Shown here one piece after another: positions 20,001 to 30,649 of a stretch of 64,000 nucleotides of DNA. The DNA comes from Schizochytrium sp. CCTCC M209059 (taxonomy: Eukaryota > Sar > Bigyra > Thraustochytrida > Thraustochytriidae): contig KN805432.1 in NCBI GenBank assembly GCA_000818945.1, forward strand, positions 30,901 through 94,900, read 5' to 3'. The notes beneath the pieces are model-generated. The model was given only the letters and a program-made list of their open reading frames with translations. It did no database searches and was not told the DNA's origin. The position numbers and the translations under genes are program-made. Position 1 is the stretch's first letter. Every line of letters begins with the position of its first letter.

Positions 20001-23000
20001 GTCGGCCAGCGCTAGCGCTCCCTTTTGTAAGACAGCAAGCACAGACGATACCTCTGGGTCAAAGAGCTCGAGAAATTGTTCGCTGGAGACCTGGCATGAG
20101 CGTGCGTTCGCCGCAATGAGGCCGCGCGCGTCGTACTCGATAAAGTAGCCTCCATAGTGCCGAACGCGGAATGAGTCGTATCCAAAGGTTGCTCGCTGCA
20201 GGTACCGTTTACTTTCATGAAGCAAAAGAAGGGTTTGTACAAATTCTGCATCGTCGAGCGCATGTTTGCCACGCACAAGAGCTTGCTCATCGAGACGCGA
20301 GAGAATGCCATCGGGTTGGCCAACAAACATTTCGAGAAGCTGCTGGTTTGTCTGCGGGTGCATGGACCGCACCGCGTCTTGACATGCCTTGGGAAGCCGC
20401 TTCTTTTCTGTCTCGAGCATGCCCGTCTCGTAGATGTGCTCGCAGACCTCGTTGGCAAAATTTTGAAAGAGGGCCTCGCCCGAAAGCCATTGCGACCCTG
20501 CGAATTCTTTTGGTGACGCTTCCGCAGTTCCCTTCATGCCGCACGTGGGGGCGGCAAAGTCCTTCTCTGGGTCAGACCCGGCAATGCCAAACACAAACCC
20601 AGGGTGCTCCACAACGTTTAGACACAGATCCGAAGGACTCGGCGGCTTACTGTCCGACTGCGCTGCCATCTTTACGTTGATCGTCTGCAATACAAAATCA
20701 AAGACCAAGCCATACACAAACTCGATAAAGTGATCGCGCATCTCGGACGCCTGCTCGGCAGAGAGTGCCGTAAAAAGGTCTTCTTCTTCATGGGGGCAAC
20801 GGAATAGAAATGCGTGCGTCACGCGCGCATGCCCGACGTCCAAGAGCCTGCAGGCTCGCTCCAGATAGTCTGCGCTTTGACCGAACTCACTCACGGCCGC
20901 TTTGGGCGAGACCTCGCTTTCGCTCGCGCGTTTCTTGCTGCTCTCTTCGTTCTCCCAAAGTGAATCGCTGGCTTCGAACTCGACGTTGCTAAGCAAAAGC
21001 AACGAGGCCAGAATACGCATCAGGTCCTCTTGGACAGACGCGTCGAGACCTAGATCGTCGAGAGCGCGCAGCGTAGATTTGAGCGCTGAAGCGCGCGTGA
21101 AGCGAAACCGACTCGACGATTTGTCTCGGGGCCGAAGGTGTCGGCGGTAAGTTGCATCTTCGTGTCCAAGCATGTGATACTTTGAAGGCTTCTCGAGCCC
21201 AAAATCTTCGGTGAAAGCGTCAATGTCACGCCAGCCATTGCATAGCTGATAAAAGATGTTGAAGCCGCGCTCTAATGGGTGCTTGCGCAAGAGACGATTC
21301 CTGTCAAAGGCGTACGCCTCGGTAAAAACGCGCGAAATCACGTATGAAGGCTTTGAGCCTTCGCCACCTCCCCCTGTACTTGCCTCGCGCAGACACACCC
21401 GGATAAGCTTCGTGAAGCATGTCGTATCCGAGCAGCGAACGCCAGAAGCGTTTCCAAACGCCTGGAGAGCGACTTGAGCGGCTGAGAATGTTCTCAACAT
21501 CTCTTCCGACTTGCCCGCTACAGGCTTGGTCGAAAGCAAGTAACGTATGAGCTCCTCGCTGAGCCGTGATTTCCCAGATCCGGACATACCTGTGAGGACG
21601 ATGGACTGAGATGTCAAGTCTTTGCTTGTTGCTGCCGCAAAAGCTTGGTCGCAGAGCGCAAACACGTGAGGGGCAACGCTCTCGGAGGACGATGCACTCG
21701 ACGATGCACTCGAACTCGTTTGGCCAGGGTGTGCAAAGAGCCCTTCGAGCTCGCTGCCAGGGTTTACCGCAACTAAAACGCCTTCGGAGACCCAGGTGAA
21801 AACCTTTTGTCGTCGAACGAAACGATCCTCGAGACGGTGCGCAATGACGGCCTCGTTGAGCTCATCAAGGATCGACAAATCGTCATCCGTGCAATGCTCG
21901 AGATCAACATGGCAAGGGTGCACAGTACGCGCGCGATCGAGGGGCACAAGAACTACAGACTCACTACCATCGCAGCGCACGCGCATAGATGTCTTCAAGT
22001 ACTCCACGACGGTGGCCATCTTCCACGCCGCGCTTTCATCGGGGCGAACCCACGCCCTTACAGCGAGACTGGAAACAGGATAATCCTTGCCATGCATGAG
22101 CCAGTCCCATCCTGGCGTGAAGGGCCCGGGGAGAGGCCGATAGCCAGACTCTGAGGCAGCGGCCTTCTTTCGCCGGCGCAGAGCCCACTTTGCGTCGACC
22201 ACCTGCATTGTACGAGAAGGGGCAAGTGGGCTCCGTCGTTGTTCCGGAATGATTTGCAGGTTACTCGGTTTCTGTATAAATCGCTCAAAGCCCACACGTA
22301 GAGGGCGGTCTTCTGCATTGATCCATTCCATAATTGCGTCTTTGTCCCGAATGTCTTCGTAGTCCATGTGTTCACCACTTTGCTCATCCTCATTGTCTTC
22401 ATCAGGCTTGACGAGAGCAATCGTTTCTCCGCTATTGTCCAGAGCTGCAAAACTGCGATTGCCAATGTAGACAATGCGATTTCCCTCCTCGATGAGCGAC
22501 TCGATATCCGGGAGGGACTCTTGAAAAAGCTCGTAGTCCAGGCCAGAGAGCTCGAGCGTTCCGTCATCCATGACAAGAAAGTCAAAACCAACGTCCTGCG
22601 TGTCCACAACAAGTTCTGTAATGACGCTGACTAGGTTGATCGGTTGTTCTGGCTCCTTGTAAAGTTCCAATGCTTTTGTTTTGCTCTTTGATTTTGACAA
22701 TAACTTTGTCTCCTCGGAAGCACGAAGGGATCCGGACGATGTAGTTGCGGTCGTCAGAGACATTTTCGTAGAGTGCCCCTTTGTGAACCGTTCTCCTAGC
22801 GTACTGTCGGTTTCGTCACCACTCGTGAGGCTTTCAAGAGCGAGACGTTCATCATCTGCAGACTCGTCCTCGTCCCCACCTTGGTAGTCGATGTCGCCTT
22901 CGGCAGCCGTAGCCGTAGCCACAGCCACATCCTCCTCCTCCTCCTCCTCATCATCATCATCATCATCATTATCATCGTCATCTTGACGCTGATGTTGGTT

Positions 23001-24545
23001 GTCATGTCTGCGAGAGTTCTTTGACGACCTGTGGGAAGATTGACGGCGCTCGTGCGTTGGCTGAGCTGTCGATGGTTTGGCCATCGACGAGGAATATATC
23101 AAAGGCGACGGTGCCCTTGAAGGTTTTTGTGATTCGTCCTGCGCTGGTGCATGCTCGACGCTCTCTTCATCCCCGAGTGTCTGCGTTTCTTCACTTTTGC
23201 GACCTTTGGTGCTGGCTTTTGACGACCGTGAAGATGATGCCGATGCTGATGAAGACCCTTTGGCGGTTTGCGACTTGCTCTTATCATCGCTGCTATTTCT
23301 GTTGCTGCTGCTGTGGTTTTGCAACCCAGACTTACGCCGAGACAACGAGCTCGCAACAACCTTTTCATTCTCGTCTCCTTCGCCTGCAGAGGTCAAATGC
23401 GCTGCATCCGTCAAGTCGCCTCGATGTGTTCCTTTAGTTCCTTCCTTCGACCTTCTCCGCCTGCTGGAGCCACTTTCGCTTGTCGAACGCACGTCGTCCA
23501 CGAGACCCTTGCTATTTAGGTCACTGGCCATCTCAAGGCTGTCGTCAGATTCTGACCCCTTGGTGTATACATCAGAATCGAGCACTCGCCCAGTAGATTT
23601 CGCAGCATGATGCCCTGCCTTGCTGTTGTCGGTGATTTCTGGGACTGTATCAAAGCGCGATACTGTTTTTCGTTGACCTTGAGCACGCTCAAATGTCGAT
23701 GACATACTGGCCGTTGCAGAAGAGGCCCGTTTGCGAGGCACTGGATCAATCAACACATCTTCGTCCGTCTCCTCGCCACCGGCACTCGACCTCTCGGGGA
23801 TGTCATTGAGGGGACGTGACTTGCTGGGTTTCGAACGGCGAGCAGATGCATGAGATCCTTTTGCATTGCCCAATTTGGCATGATTAATAATTGCTGCTGG
23901 TGTGCTTTGCCGCCGCTCCTGCCGGTGCGTAGGGCTGACACGAAGGGGCTCGCTGAGTAAATCGGCGCTGCTGCTCGCGCCGCTTGCTGAGAGCCGTCGA
24001 TGCGACTTTTGCGATGCACGGCTAGAGTTAGGATCGTCCGAAGAGCGGGTTAGCAGTCTTCCTGTTTTTGCAGAATCTCCAAGCTTAGAGTCTACACTGG
24101 CGGATCGTCGCATTTGTTTCGGCGGCTCATCTTCTTCGGTCGACAAGGTCGAATTGGACAAAGAAGATGAAGAGACTGCACGCACTTCGGAAGATTTTCG
24201 TCGCGTAGGTTTGCGAGATGCGGATTTTTCGGATTCCGAACTGTTGCGAGACAGACTCGAGGAGCCGCGTCGTCGCGCGACGAGCCCTTCGTCTGCCCGC
24301 GTCGCAGGCGGGACTGCCTCACGATTTGTTTTTGGCAGGACGGCAGATTTTCGTCGTGGGGCCTCGTTCGCAGACTCAGCTATACTCCCTGGATCCGAGC
24401 CCACGGCGGTGGTCGTCGCTCTCCGCGCGCGACGCTGCTTTGCGCTTTTCCGTTTCGTGTCTTCATCCGACGCCAGGCCCGCTGCCGTCGAGGTACGCGC
24501 TCCGTCGCGAGACTTGTCGGTCGTGGTGGTGGTGGTGGTCGTCAT
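15309..24545 (-). CDS. Degenerate myosin fused to IQ, PH, SAM, RanBP2 zinc-finger and beta modules
   Basis: 3078 residues from the first ATG, which is followed by a Thr run. Order seen: about 650 disordered Ser/Arg/acidic residues; myosin N-terminal SH3-like and motor region with Walker A GMSGSGKS (986-993); a C-terminal motor segment near 1565 with the PN...D...RQLDYAGISQLCAVR pattern of the SH1/converter region; several IQ-like helices (about 1668-1775); a PH domain (about 1920-2018, WKERFAALHQGQLFLL ... WAQAI); two SAM domains (about 2285-2345 and 2372-2425); a long Asp run; two RanBP2-type zinc fingers (WKCPACGRENEAGVDKCGPC near 2700, WVCSTCRRTNAPDYMLCGNC near 2735); and a beta-barrel-like module near 2775. 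Switch I has DTTC where active myosins have NSSR, and switch II reads VVEHPGFV instead of DIxGFE, so the hydrolysis salt bridge is missing. Probably an ATP-binding scaffold rather than a motor. Confidence 0.88.
16962..17170. repeat. In-frame GAT/GAC (Asp) repeat tract
   Basis: Trinucleotide runs (TCG/TCA on this strand) inside the myosin-like gene encode a long Asp/Glu stretch between the second SAM domain and the zinc fingers. Confidence 0.85.
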
Positions 24546-25751
24546 CCCGGCCAGCTCGAGCCGCTGAGAGCTTTTCCTCCCTCGCACTCCTCGCGCGCAG
24601 GCTTAAGACTTACACCCGCGCCGCGCAGACGAGGCTTGGCATGCGCGCCCCCCGCCCTGCCTTCCGCGTGCGCCGGCGCTCGCGCAGCCCCGCGCAGACC
24701 CCGCACGCGCAGAGTTCTGCCTCGCCGCGCCGTGCACGCGCCGCCTGCTCGGCTCCCTAGGCGCTAATGGCCAAATGGTGGCCGGCCGCGCAGCCAGACC
24801 AGACCTCAGACCAGACCGGCTGCTCTCCAGCGCCCGCTGCTTCCGCGCGCACGCGACCGGCGCGGCGCGCTCGTCGTTATCGCGCGCGGCCGCGACTGCG
24901 AGATCGGAGAGCGCGAGCGAGCGCGAGAGCGAGCGCGAGAGCGAGCGCGAGCGGGGGTCCCTGACTCGTGCTCGCCTGTCTTGTCTGTCTTCAGGGTTTC
25001 AAATCGATCTCGCGGCGGCGATGGGCCCGGCGCGGCCGACTTTCTCCGCGCCGCTCGCGCGGCCGCTCGCTCGCTCGCTCGCGCGGCCGCGCGCTCGCGC
25101 GCACACGCGAGGGCGCGAGGGCGTACGCCGCGGCAGCCTCGTTCGCTCGCGTGGGGCCGCAGCGTGTTTGTTGGCTCTACTAGTACTCTGGATTTGAAAA
25201 CGAGACAGGGGACGAGGGGGGGAGAAGGGAGGGAGGAGGAGCAGAGGAAAAGTAGCTGAGGCTAGCTAGCTAGTGCAAGGACAAGTCGAGGAAGAGGAGG
25301 CTGAGTGGACAACCACCGGGGTTTCTTCTTCGCCCCCGCTGACCCCCTTCGGGGGATTCCGACTCCGGTCTTTCAGGTACACGGAGGTCGCTGGTTTTGT
25401 GGGAGCTGGGGCACCGTGCGACTATGGTTTGGCCGACACCGAGCACCCGCTTCTCTTGGTCTTGTAGAGCAGTTCGCATCCCGATGATGGTGTGTCACTC
25501 ACACAAGACGCGATAATACGGCAAGGGCGCGGAAGGGGTGCGCGCACACGCGTCGGGGACTCGCAAGGGTGTGTGTGCTAGCACGGGTTCGCGACGCGGG
25601 ACTCGGGCGAAGATGGACGGGACGGGACACCATTTCTTGGAGACGAGGCCCGCGCTGCGACACCCCTCATATCACGCGCCGAGCGGAGCGGCGTCCAGAA
25701 CGAAGACCATTGCCGTCCTCGGGAGCGCAGCGCGAAGGACTGATCGCGAGC
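24546..25751. other. Divergent spacer, myosin-like gene (-) and unknown basic protein (+)
   Basis: 1.2 kb with no gene seen. It is very GC-rich near 24600-25150 with CGAG/GCGA runs, and holds one GGCCGGCC palindrome at 24780-24787. Confidence 0.55.
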
Positions 25752-26681
25752 ATGACGGAGCCCGTCAAGACCGGGAAGCGGATCGCGGTCCACCACCGGG
25801 AGCACGTCAAGGAGTATCGCGCTTGGCTCCTGGGACCAACGCCTGCCGAGCCCTGCCGCGTCGTTCCCAAACTGCGTCTGGAGGCAGACACTGTGCGCAC
25901 GGAGCCTGCGCCGGCCACCACGCGAGGGCTTTCGCATAACAATCGTGGGCCCAACCCCAACCCGAACGCTGGGACGCAGTCTGCGCGGACGACACACTGG
26001 AACGAGTGGAATGGCGATACCAATGTGGCGCGATGGAGGGATGAACTCCAGAAAAATGCCGACAAGCGAAGCTTGACCCACGAGCCACGCATTTGGCATA
26101 CCCATGCGCGCACCTTTCTCAAGCATAGCCAAGTTCTCTCGGCAGATCACGAAAGACACCAAGCGCACGGGATGCTGGGCCCACCGCACAACGAGGACCG
26201 TCTCATGCTTCATCAAACTGGACGAGCAGGATTTGCAAGCTACGATCGGATCGTGCTTCGCTCAGCGCGCCCCAAAGATAATCGGTTTCGCGTGTCGCAG
26301 GACCCGACCCTATTAGGTCTTCAAGACCTCGAGCCTGTGCGCGGACGCAGGGCGAACGGTCGGCATCTCATCTCCTCGATTCGCCCCGTGGGCAATGGTT
26401 CAGGCGAATCGGAATCGGAGTCAACAAATCCACTGCTTCCTGCTAAACCAAGACCGCCCCCGCCTCGCTGCTCATACGATCCTGTGCGACACGTGTTTGA
26501 GCCAGCCAACGCGAATGCATCGAAGTGTTCACGACAAGACCCAATGCATGTTCGAGCCCACTTGGACCATGGCGATGAGCGTCTGCCTTCAGGTCGACTG
26601 CGAGGCCGCTACAAGTCCTTTGGAGACAACAAAGCGTCTACGACAACGATTGCATCTGTTCTCGCTCACCCTCAGCCGTAG
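25752..26681 (+). CDS. Hypothetical basic protein
   Basis: 309 residues from an in-frame ATG; the frame is open 61 codons further up from another ATG at 25569, but that stretch is Arg-rich and promoter-like, so the later start is preferred. The protein is basic, rich in His, Arg, Pro and Asn, with a Pro run (KPRPPPPR) near residue 230 and no membrane segment or recognisable domain. Non-random features are WNEWNGDTNVARWRDELQ and short charged helices. I do not recognise a family. Confidence 0.6.
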   Translation: MTEPVKTGKRIAVHHREHVKEYRAWLLGPTPAEPCRVVPKLRLEADTVRTEPAPATTRGLSHNNRGPNPNPNAGTQSARTTHWNEWNGDTNVARWRDELQKNADKRSLTHEPRIWHTHARTFLKHSQVLSADHERHQAHGMLGPPHNEDRLMLHQTGRAGFASYDRIVLRSARPKDNRFRVSQDPTLLGLQDLEPVRGRRANGRHLISSIRPVGNGSGESESESTNPLLPAKPRPPPPRCSYDPVRHVFEPANANASKCSRQDPMHVRAHLDHGDERLPSGRLRGRYKSFGDNKASTTTIASVLAHPQP

Positions 26682-26817
26682 TCGGCTAGCGTCCTTGCGT
26701 CAAGGCCTAAATAATTGAATCGTTACCCTTGTTACTGAAAAGTTCGTGTATACAAGCATTTGAGAAGTGATTCAGCCGTGAGGTCTTGCGTCTTGAGCCT
26801 GACGTACAGCCACAGGT

Positions 26818-28335
26818 CTATAAAGCATGTTTCGACGCACGTTTTGCTGCAGCTAAACGCGCTCTCTTACTTTTCGCCTTGTCGTTCATGCCAATGTCAT
26901 CAACTTTTAGAGTGCCTCGAAGACTTGGTAGCTGATCAACTTTGCGGAGCTCATCAAAAAGAGCCTGGCGCCGTGCCTGGCGTTCAGCTTTTTTGTTTAA
27001 GCCGTGCTCCAATCGACGGAACATCGCAGAGAACTCCATGCCTTCGTCATGGAGGACAGCATCAGCGTCCAGTTGGCCCTCGTGCCACTCGTTGCGTGCG
27101 CGACGGGTGCAAGTCTGGACCGTCTCGGCCATGAGTTCCTTACAAATGTGAGTAAAATAGCAGTACTCGATTTCCTCCTCTGATGGTCTGACCTGGAGCT
27201 CCTCTGGGGTTGCCCCTGGTTGAGAAAATATGCGTCTATGTTCACGTATGGGTGCCTTGAAGCAGGTCGTGTCCGCCGTGACGAGATAGTTTCGGGGATA
27301 ATAGGGCGCCTCCATGTGGTGCAAGAGACTCCAGTCTCCAATCATGGCAAACAGTTTGCTTCTTTTCAGACTGTCAAAGTTCCAGCGGTCGTTTCGGTCA
27401 AAGGTTAGCAACCCTTCAAGAGCTTCAAGGATGCCCTCGCCTTTGACCCTTTTCGTAACAGCGTCGGTCCAGAGGAGCCGAAAGGCTCGCCGATTGGAAA
27501 GAATGCGCTTGCACACGACTTCGTCATCCTCGACGTTCTCATTGCCATATGGATCGTACCCGTACGTGAGCTGAAAGATGAGCACGCCAAGCGCCCACCA
27601 GTCTACTTCAAAACTATGCACGGCATTCCCATCGTTGGCGCCCACGAGTTTTTCGCGCTGTATAGGTGCAATGAACTCTGGTGCAGCGCTGTAAAGATTC
27701 AACGCGGCATCGCGGTCCAAAGTATATATAACATCATTGGAATTGTCGAGTTGAACAGCGTGTCCAAACCCGAGGAGCTTGACGTGCCCGTTCCAGGCAA
27801 TCCCTACATTTTCTGCGAGCAGATTGCGGTGTGCAATATTTCGCTCGTGCAAATGGGCCAACGCAGAGGTGATTTGCGCGGCGTAGAAACGGACAAAGTC
27901 TGGGCCAAAGACTTTTGGAGGGGCAAGACGCGGAAATGCTCGTCTACGGAGAAGCTGCAGCGTTCCACCTACACAGAATTCTTGCACAAAGAATACAAAG
28001 GAGTGATGGTCAAAGACGCGAAAAAGGTTGACAATAAATTTGCTTTGCAGCTGCAGGTGAATGTGGGCCTCGCGGCGTACCTGGTCAAGGGCTTTGGCTT
28101 TAAAGATCCATTTCTTCTTTACGCCTCGTAATGCGTAAAAGTGGCCATTGCTCAGCAATTTGGCAATGCTTACGCGCGTGCGGCGTCCTTCGCAAAGAAA
28201 CTTTGGGGTGTCAAAGCTGTCGATGTTGATGAATCGTGTAGTGATCACTTTGCCGTCCCGTACAGGATTGGCCAGCCAAGGCGGGAACGACCGCTCCGTC
28301 GCCTCACGCAGGCGGTATCGGGGCGACCGCTTCAT
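26818..28335 (-). CDS. AGC-type protein pseudokinase
   Basis: 505 residues. The kinase fold is clear from residue 45 to about 330, with AGC-style features: HFYALRGVKKKWI in beta3, LHERNIAHRNLLAENVGI, an APE motif (SAAPEFIAP) and DWWALGVLIFQLTYG. Every key catalytic residue is replaced: the beta3 lysine of AxK is Arg70, the HRD aspartate is Asn171 (HRN), and the DFG aspartate is Gly189 (GFG). The Gly-rich loop is also eroded (CEGRRTRVSIAK). Fold residues, including the APE and DWW motifs, are intact, which points to a selected non-catalytic role such as scaffold or allosteric partner. A charged C-terminal region of about 150 residues follows. The gene is divergent from RSP3 with 785 bases between starts. 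Confidence 0.9.
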   Translation of the reverse strand: MKRSPRYRLREATERSFPPWLANPVRDGKVITTRFINIDSFDTPKFLCEGRRTRVSIAKLLSNGHFYALRGVKKKWIFKAKALDQVRREAHIHLQLQSKFIVNLFRVFDHHSFVFFVQEFCVGGTLQLLRRRAFPRLAPPKVFGPDFVRFYAAQITSALAHLHERNIAHRNLLAENVGIAWNGHVKLLGFGHAVQLDNSNDVIYTLDRDAALNLYSAAPEFIAPIQREKLVGANDGNAVHSFEVDWWALGVLIFQLTYGYDPYGNENVEDDEVVCKRILSNRRAFRLLWTDAVTKRVKGEGILEALEGLLTFDRNDRWNFDSLKRSKLFAMIGDWSLLHHMEAPYYPRNYLVTADTTCFKAPIREHRRIFSQPGATPEELQVRPSEEEIEYCYFTHICKELMAETVQTCTRRARNEWHEGQLDADAVLHDEGMEFSAMFRRLEHGLNKKAERQARRQALFDELRKVDQLPSLRGTLKVDDIGMNDKAKSKRARLAAAKRASKHAL

Positions 28336-29120
28336 ACGCTGCTACTCTGGCGCACACAGGCACCAAAGCTGCGCTGCACACTGCTTCGCATCGATCACAC
28401 CCTGCCTGCCTGCCTGCCTGCCTGCCTGTCTGCCTGCCTGCCTGCCTGACTGACTGACTGACGGATCGATTCGTCGGTCTCCTCGCGCCGGCGCGTCTCG
28501 CCTCGAGAAAGCAAAGAAACAGAGAAAGCAAGGTCAGAGCCCAATGTAAAGTTGAGATCTTCATGTTATAGACCAGTCAAAGGTGCAGATCCGTTGAAAC
28601 AACATAAAGCCTTGGCTGCCTGACAGTGAGTTCGAGTCCGACTGGGCATTATTCAATGTGTCTAGATAGCAGCGCCAAGGGAAGACCAGCAACACATCAA
28701 GAGAGAGCGAGAAAGGGGAAAGGGAAGCAAGGGCGTAGAGGAGAGAAAAAGTTTGGCCTGGTCTTGTGACGCCAATAGTGCAGGTAGGCAGGGAGGCAGG
28801 TAGGCAGAAAAAGCCACTGAAGAGCAAAGCGGTGCCGAGGCGCTTTGCGAGATTGCAAAGACTGGCGTGGCGTCTGACGCTTTGGCGTCTGGCGTTTGGC
28901 ATTTGGCGCTTTGCATTTGGCACCGCGCGAGCTTTCCATTCGTAGTCTACGTCGTTGCGAACTCGTTTATTCATTCGCTGCGCAACGTAGTTGCTGCAAG
29001 TTGCCACAACTTTTGGGGTTGTTAGTGAATGCGCGTGTAGAGCGCCAGCGTAAACAAGGACTTGGGAAGCGAAGTAGGGCGCAGCCACGAACCAAGGCCA
29101 GGAAAGAGGCTGGACGCCCA
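28336..29120. other. Divergent promoter, pseudokinase (-) and RSP3 (+)
   Basis: 785 bases without a gene. A CTGC/TGAC array (28403-28461) lies about 70 bases upstream of the pseudokinase start, and a TTTGGCGTCTGGCG-type imperfect repeat lies at about 28875-28920. Confidence 0.6.
28403..28461. repeat. CTGC/CTGA tetranucleotide array
   Basis: Tandem CTGC units followed by CTGA units, immediately upstream of the pseudokinase start codon. Confidence 0.85.
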
Positions 29121-30506
29121 ATGGACTCAAGTCCGATGTACAAGTTCGCGGCCAGCCCGCAGGCCGTCGATGCACGGCGGCGATCTCTCTATCGCAAAGT
29201 CAAAGACAAAGCTGAAGCTTCGATGCGAAAAGACGCGCGCGTGCAGCGAGCAGGAGAACACGAATCGGACTCGAGCGAGGAACAGCGACTTGCTCATGGG
29301 CGCGTCACGTGGAGCGAAATTGCACGCCAAAAACAGGATGCCGAGTTGCTCGCAATGCTCCAGCAGGCTGGCCGGGGCCACATAGACATTTCGAGCAATC
29401 TTGTCGAGCAAGAAGAGCCTGTGCAGACTGTTGGAATGGACACGCAGACCGACACTTTCCTTGAAAAGCCAGAATCGCCTCCGTACGCGCCTCGCAAAAC
29501 CGGCATCGATGTTGGTACGCAAATCGAGGATCAGACGGAGCTCTTTAACTTTGATGTCGAAGTTGAGCCAATTCTGAATATCATCGTAACCAAGACACTC
29601 GAGCAAAGCCTTCTTGAGGTTCGCCAAGAAGAGGAAATTGCCCAGCTTGCGCGGGCCAAGGCGAACCATCTCGCAGAGCGTCAAAGACTTCGCGCAGAGC
29701 AGGAGGCACGTGAGCGCCTTGAGATGCAGCGCTGGACGGAAAAGGAAGCACTCAAAAGACAGGAATCAGGACGTCTCGCGCGTGAACTCGTTTTATGTAA
29801 AAAGGCTGCCGCACACCAGTTTTTCCAAGTGAACCTTGGAGCCCAGCTCGAAGCAAGTGCGATCCGAAACCTCGAGGCGTCCGGGCACTTTCGGGACGAA
29901 CTGCGCGATGAGGTCACCGAGGTTTTTCTGCCGTTCTTGGAAGACGCTGTCGGGGCGCTGGTGGAGCGACGCGAAAACGCAAGCAGCCTGGCTGACGAAA
30001 TTCTTGGCCACGCCCTTTCCAAACGACGACAACGCGCACTGGCGTACCGCCAAGCGATTCACGACCGGAAGGCTGCCGAGGCGCTGGCTGCCGCCGAGGC
30101 GCGGGCAAAGGAAAAGCAGCGACGTATTCGTATCTACCTTCGCGGGGAGGACATCTTGGGCACGGAAGGGATGCTGGGTCCAATCGAGCTCCATGTGCAC
30201 GAGAGTATTGCAGCGGCAGAACGCGCCATTCAAGAATGGATTGATGAGAATGTTCTTGACACGACCGTCTCGGCGCCAGAAGGGGGTTATCTTCGGCTTG
30301 CTCTTGAACTTTCGGATGAAAGCTTTGATCCAAATGACGAGGAGCATACGCTCGAATTTCTTACCTTTTTGGACGACTGCGTGGTTGCCTCTTCAGAAAG
30401 CGGCGAGACGCCACGGTCGTCGTCTCTGGAAGACAAAGCAGATGAAGACATCAATGCTAACGAAGACGACGACAATCTGACACCAGCACCATCTACAACA
30501 GAGTAA
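29121..30506 (+). CDS. RSP3: Flagellar radial spoke protein 3
   Basis: 461 residues. RSP3 is the core dimeric subunit that anchors radial spokes to axonemal doublets and is a known A-kinase anchoring protein. Diagnostic blocks are present: VGMDTQTDTFLEKP, then a TGIDVGTQIEDQTELFNFD block, EVEPILNIIVTKTLEQSLLEV, and a long helix with REEEIAQL-type and LRAEQEARERLE segments. The C-terminal part (about 330-461) is acidic. The chosen ATG starts MDSSPMYKFAASPQ; the frame is open 75 codons further upstream, but the family N terminus resembles the MYKFAASPQ region. Shares its upstream region with the AGC pseudokinase. It implies a motile flagellated stage. Confidence 0.93.
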   Translation: MDSSPMYKFAASPQAVDARRRSLYRKVKDKAEASMRKDARVQRAGEHESDSSEEQRLAHGRVTWSEIARQKQDAELLAMLQQAGRGHIDISSNLVEQEEPVQTVGMDTQTDTFLEKPESPPYAPRKTGIDVGTQIEDQTELFNFDVEVEPILNIIVTKTLEQSLLEVRQEEEIAQLARAKANHLAERQRLRAEQEARERLEMQRWTEKEALKRQESGRLARELVLCKKAAAHQFFQVNLGAQLEASAIRNLEASGHFRDELRDEVTEVFLPFLEDAVGALVERRENASSLADEILGHALSKRRQRALAYRQAIHDRKAAEALAAAEARAKEKQRRIRIYLRGEDILGTEGMLGPIELHVHESIAAAERAIQEWIDENVLDTTVSAPEGGYLRLALELSDESFDPNDEEHTLEFLTFLDDCVVASSESGETPRSSSLEDKADEDINANEDDDNLTPAPSTTE

Positions 30507-30649
30507 AAAGATTTCATACACGAAAAAGTCTAACTTTTATGGTGTGCCGCAGCCTCTTTTTTTGGAACCACATTTGGGTCAAAACTTGGGAACATGCGGC
30601 TCGTTTGAGGGCAGCCTGGAGGAATAAATCAAATATGGCCTAGGTTGCT

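Noticed and set aside
15309..24545. Interpretation as an active processive myosin
   Set aside because: Switch I and switch II residues needed for hydrolysis are replaced, although the Walker A loop is intact.
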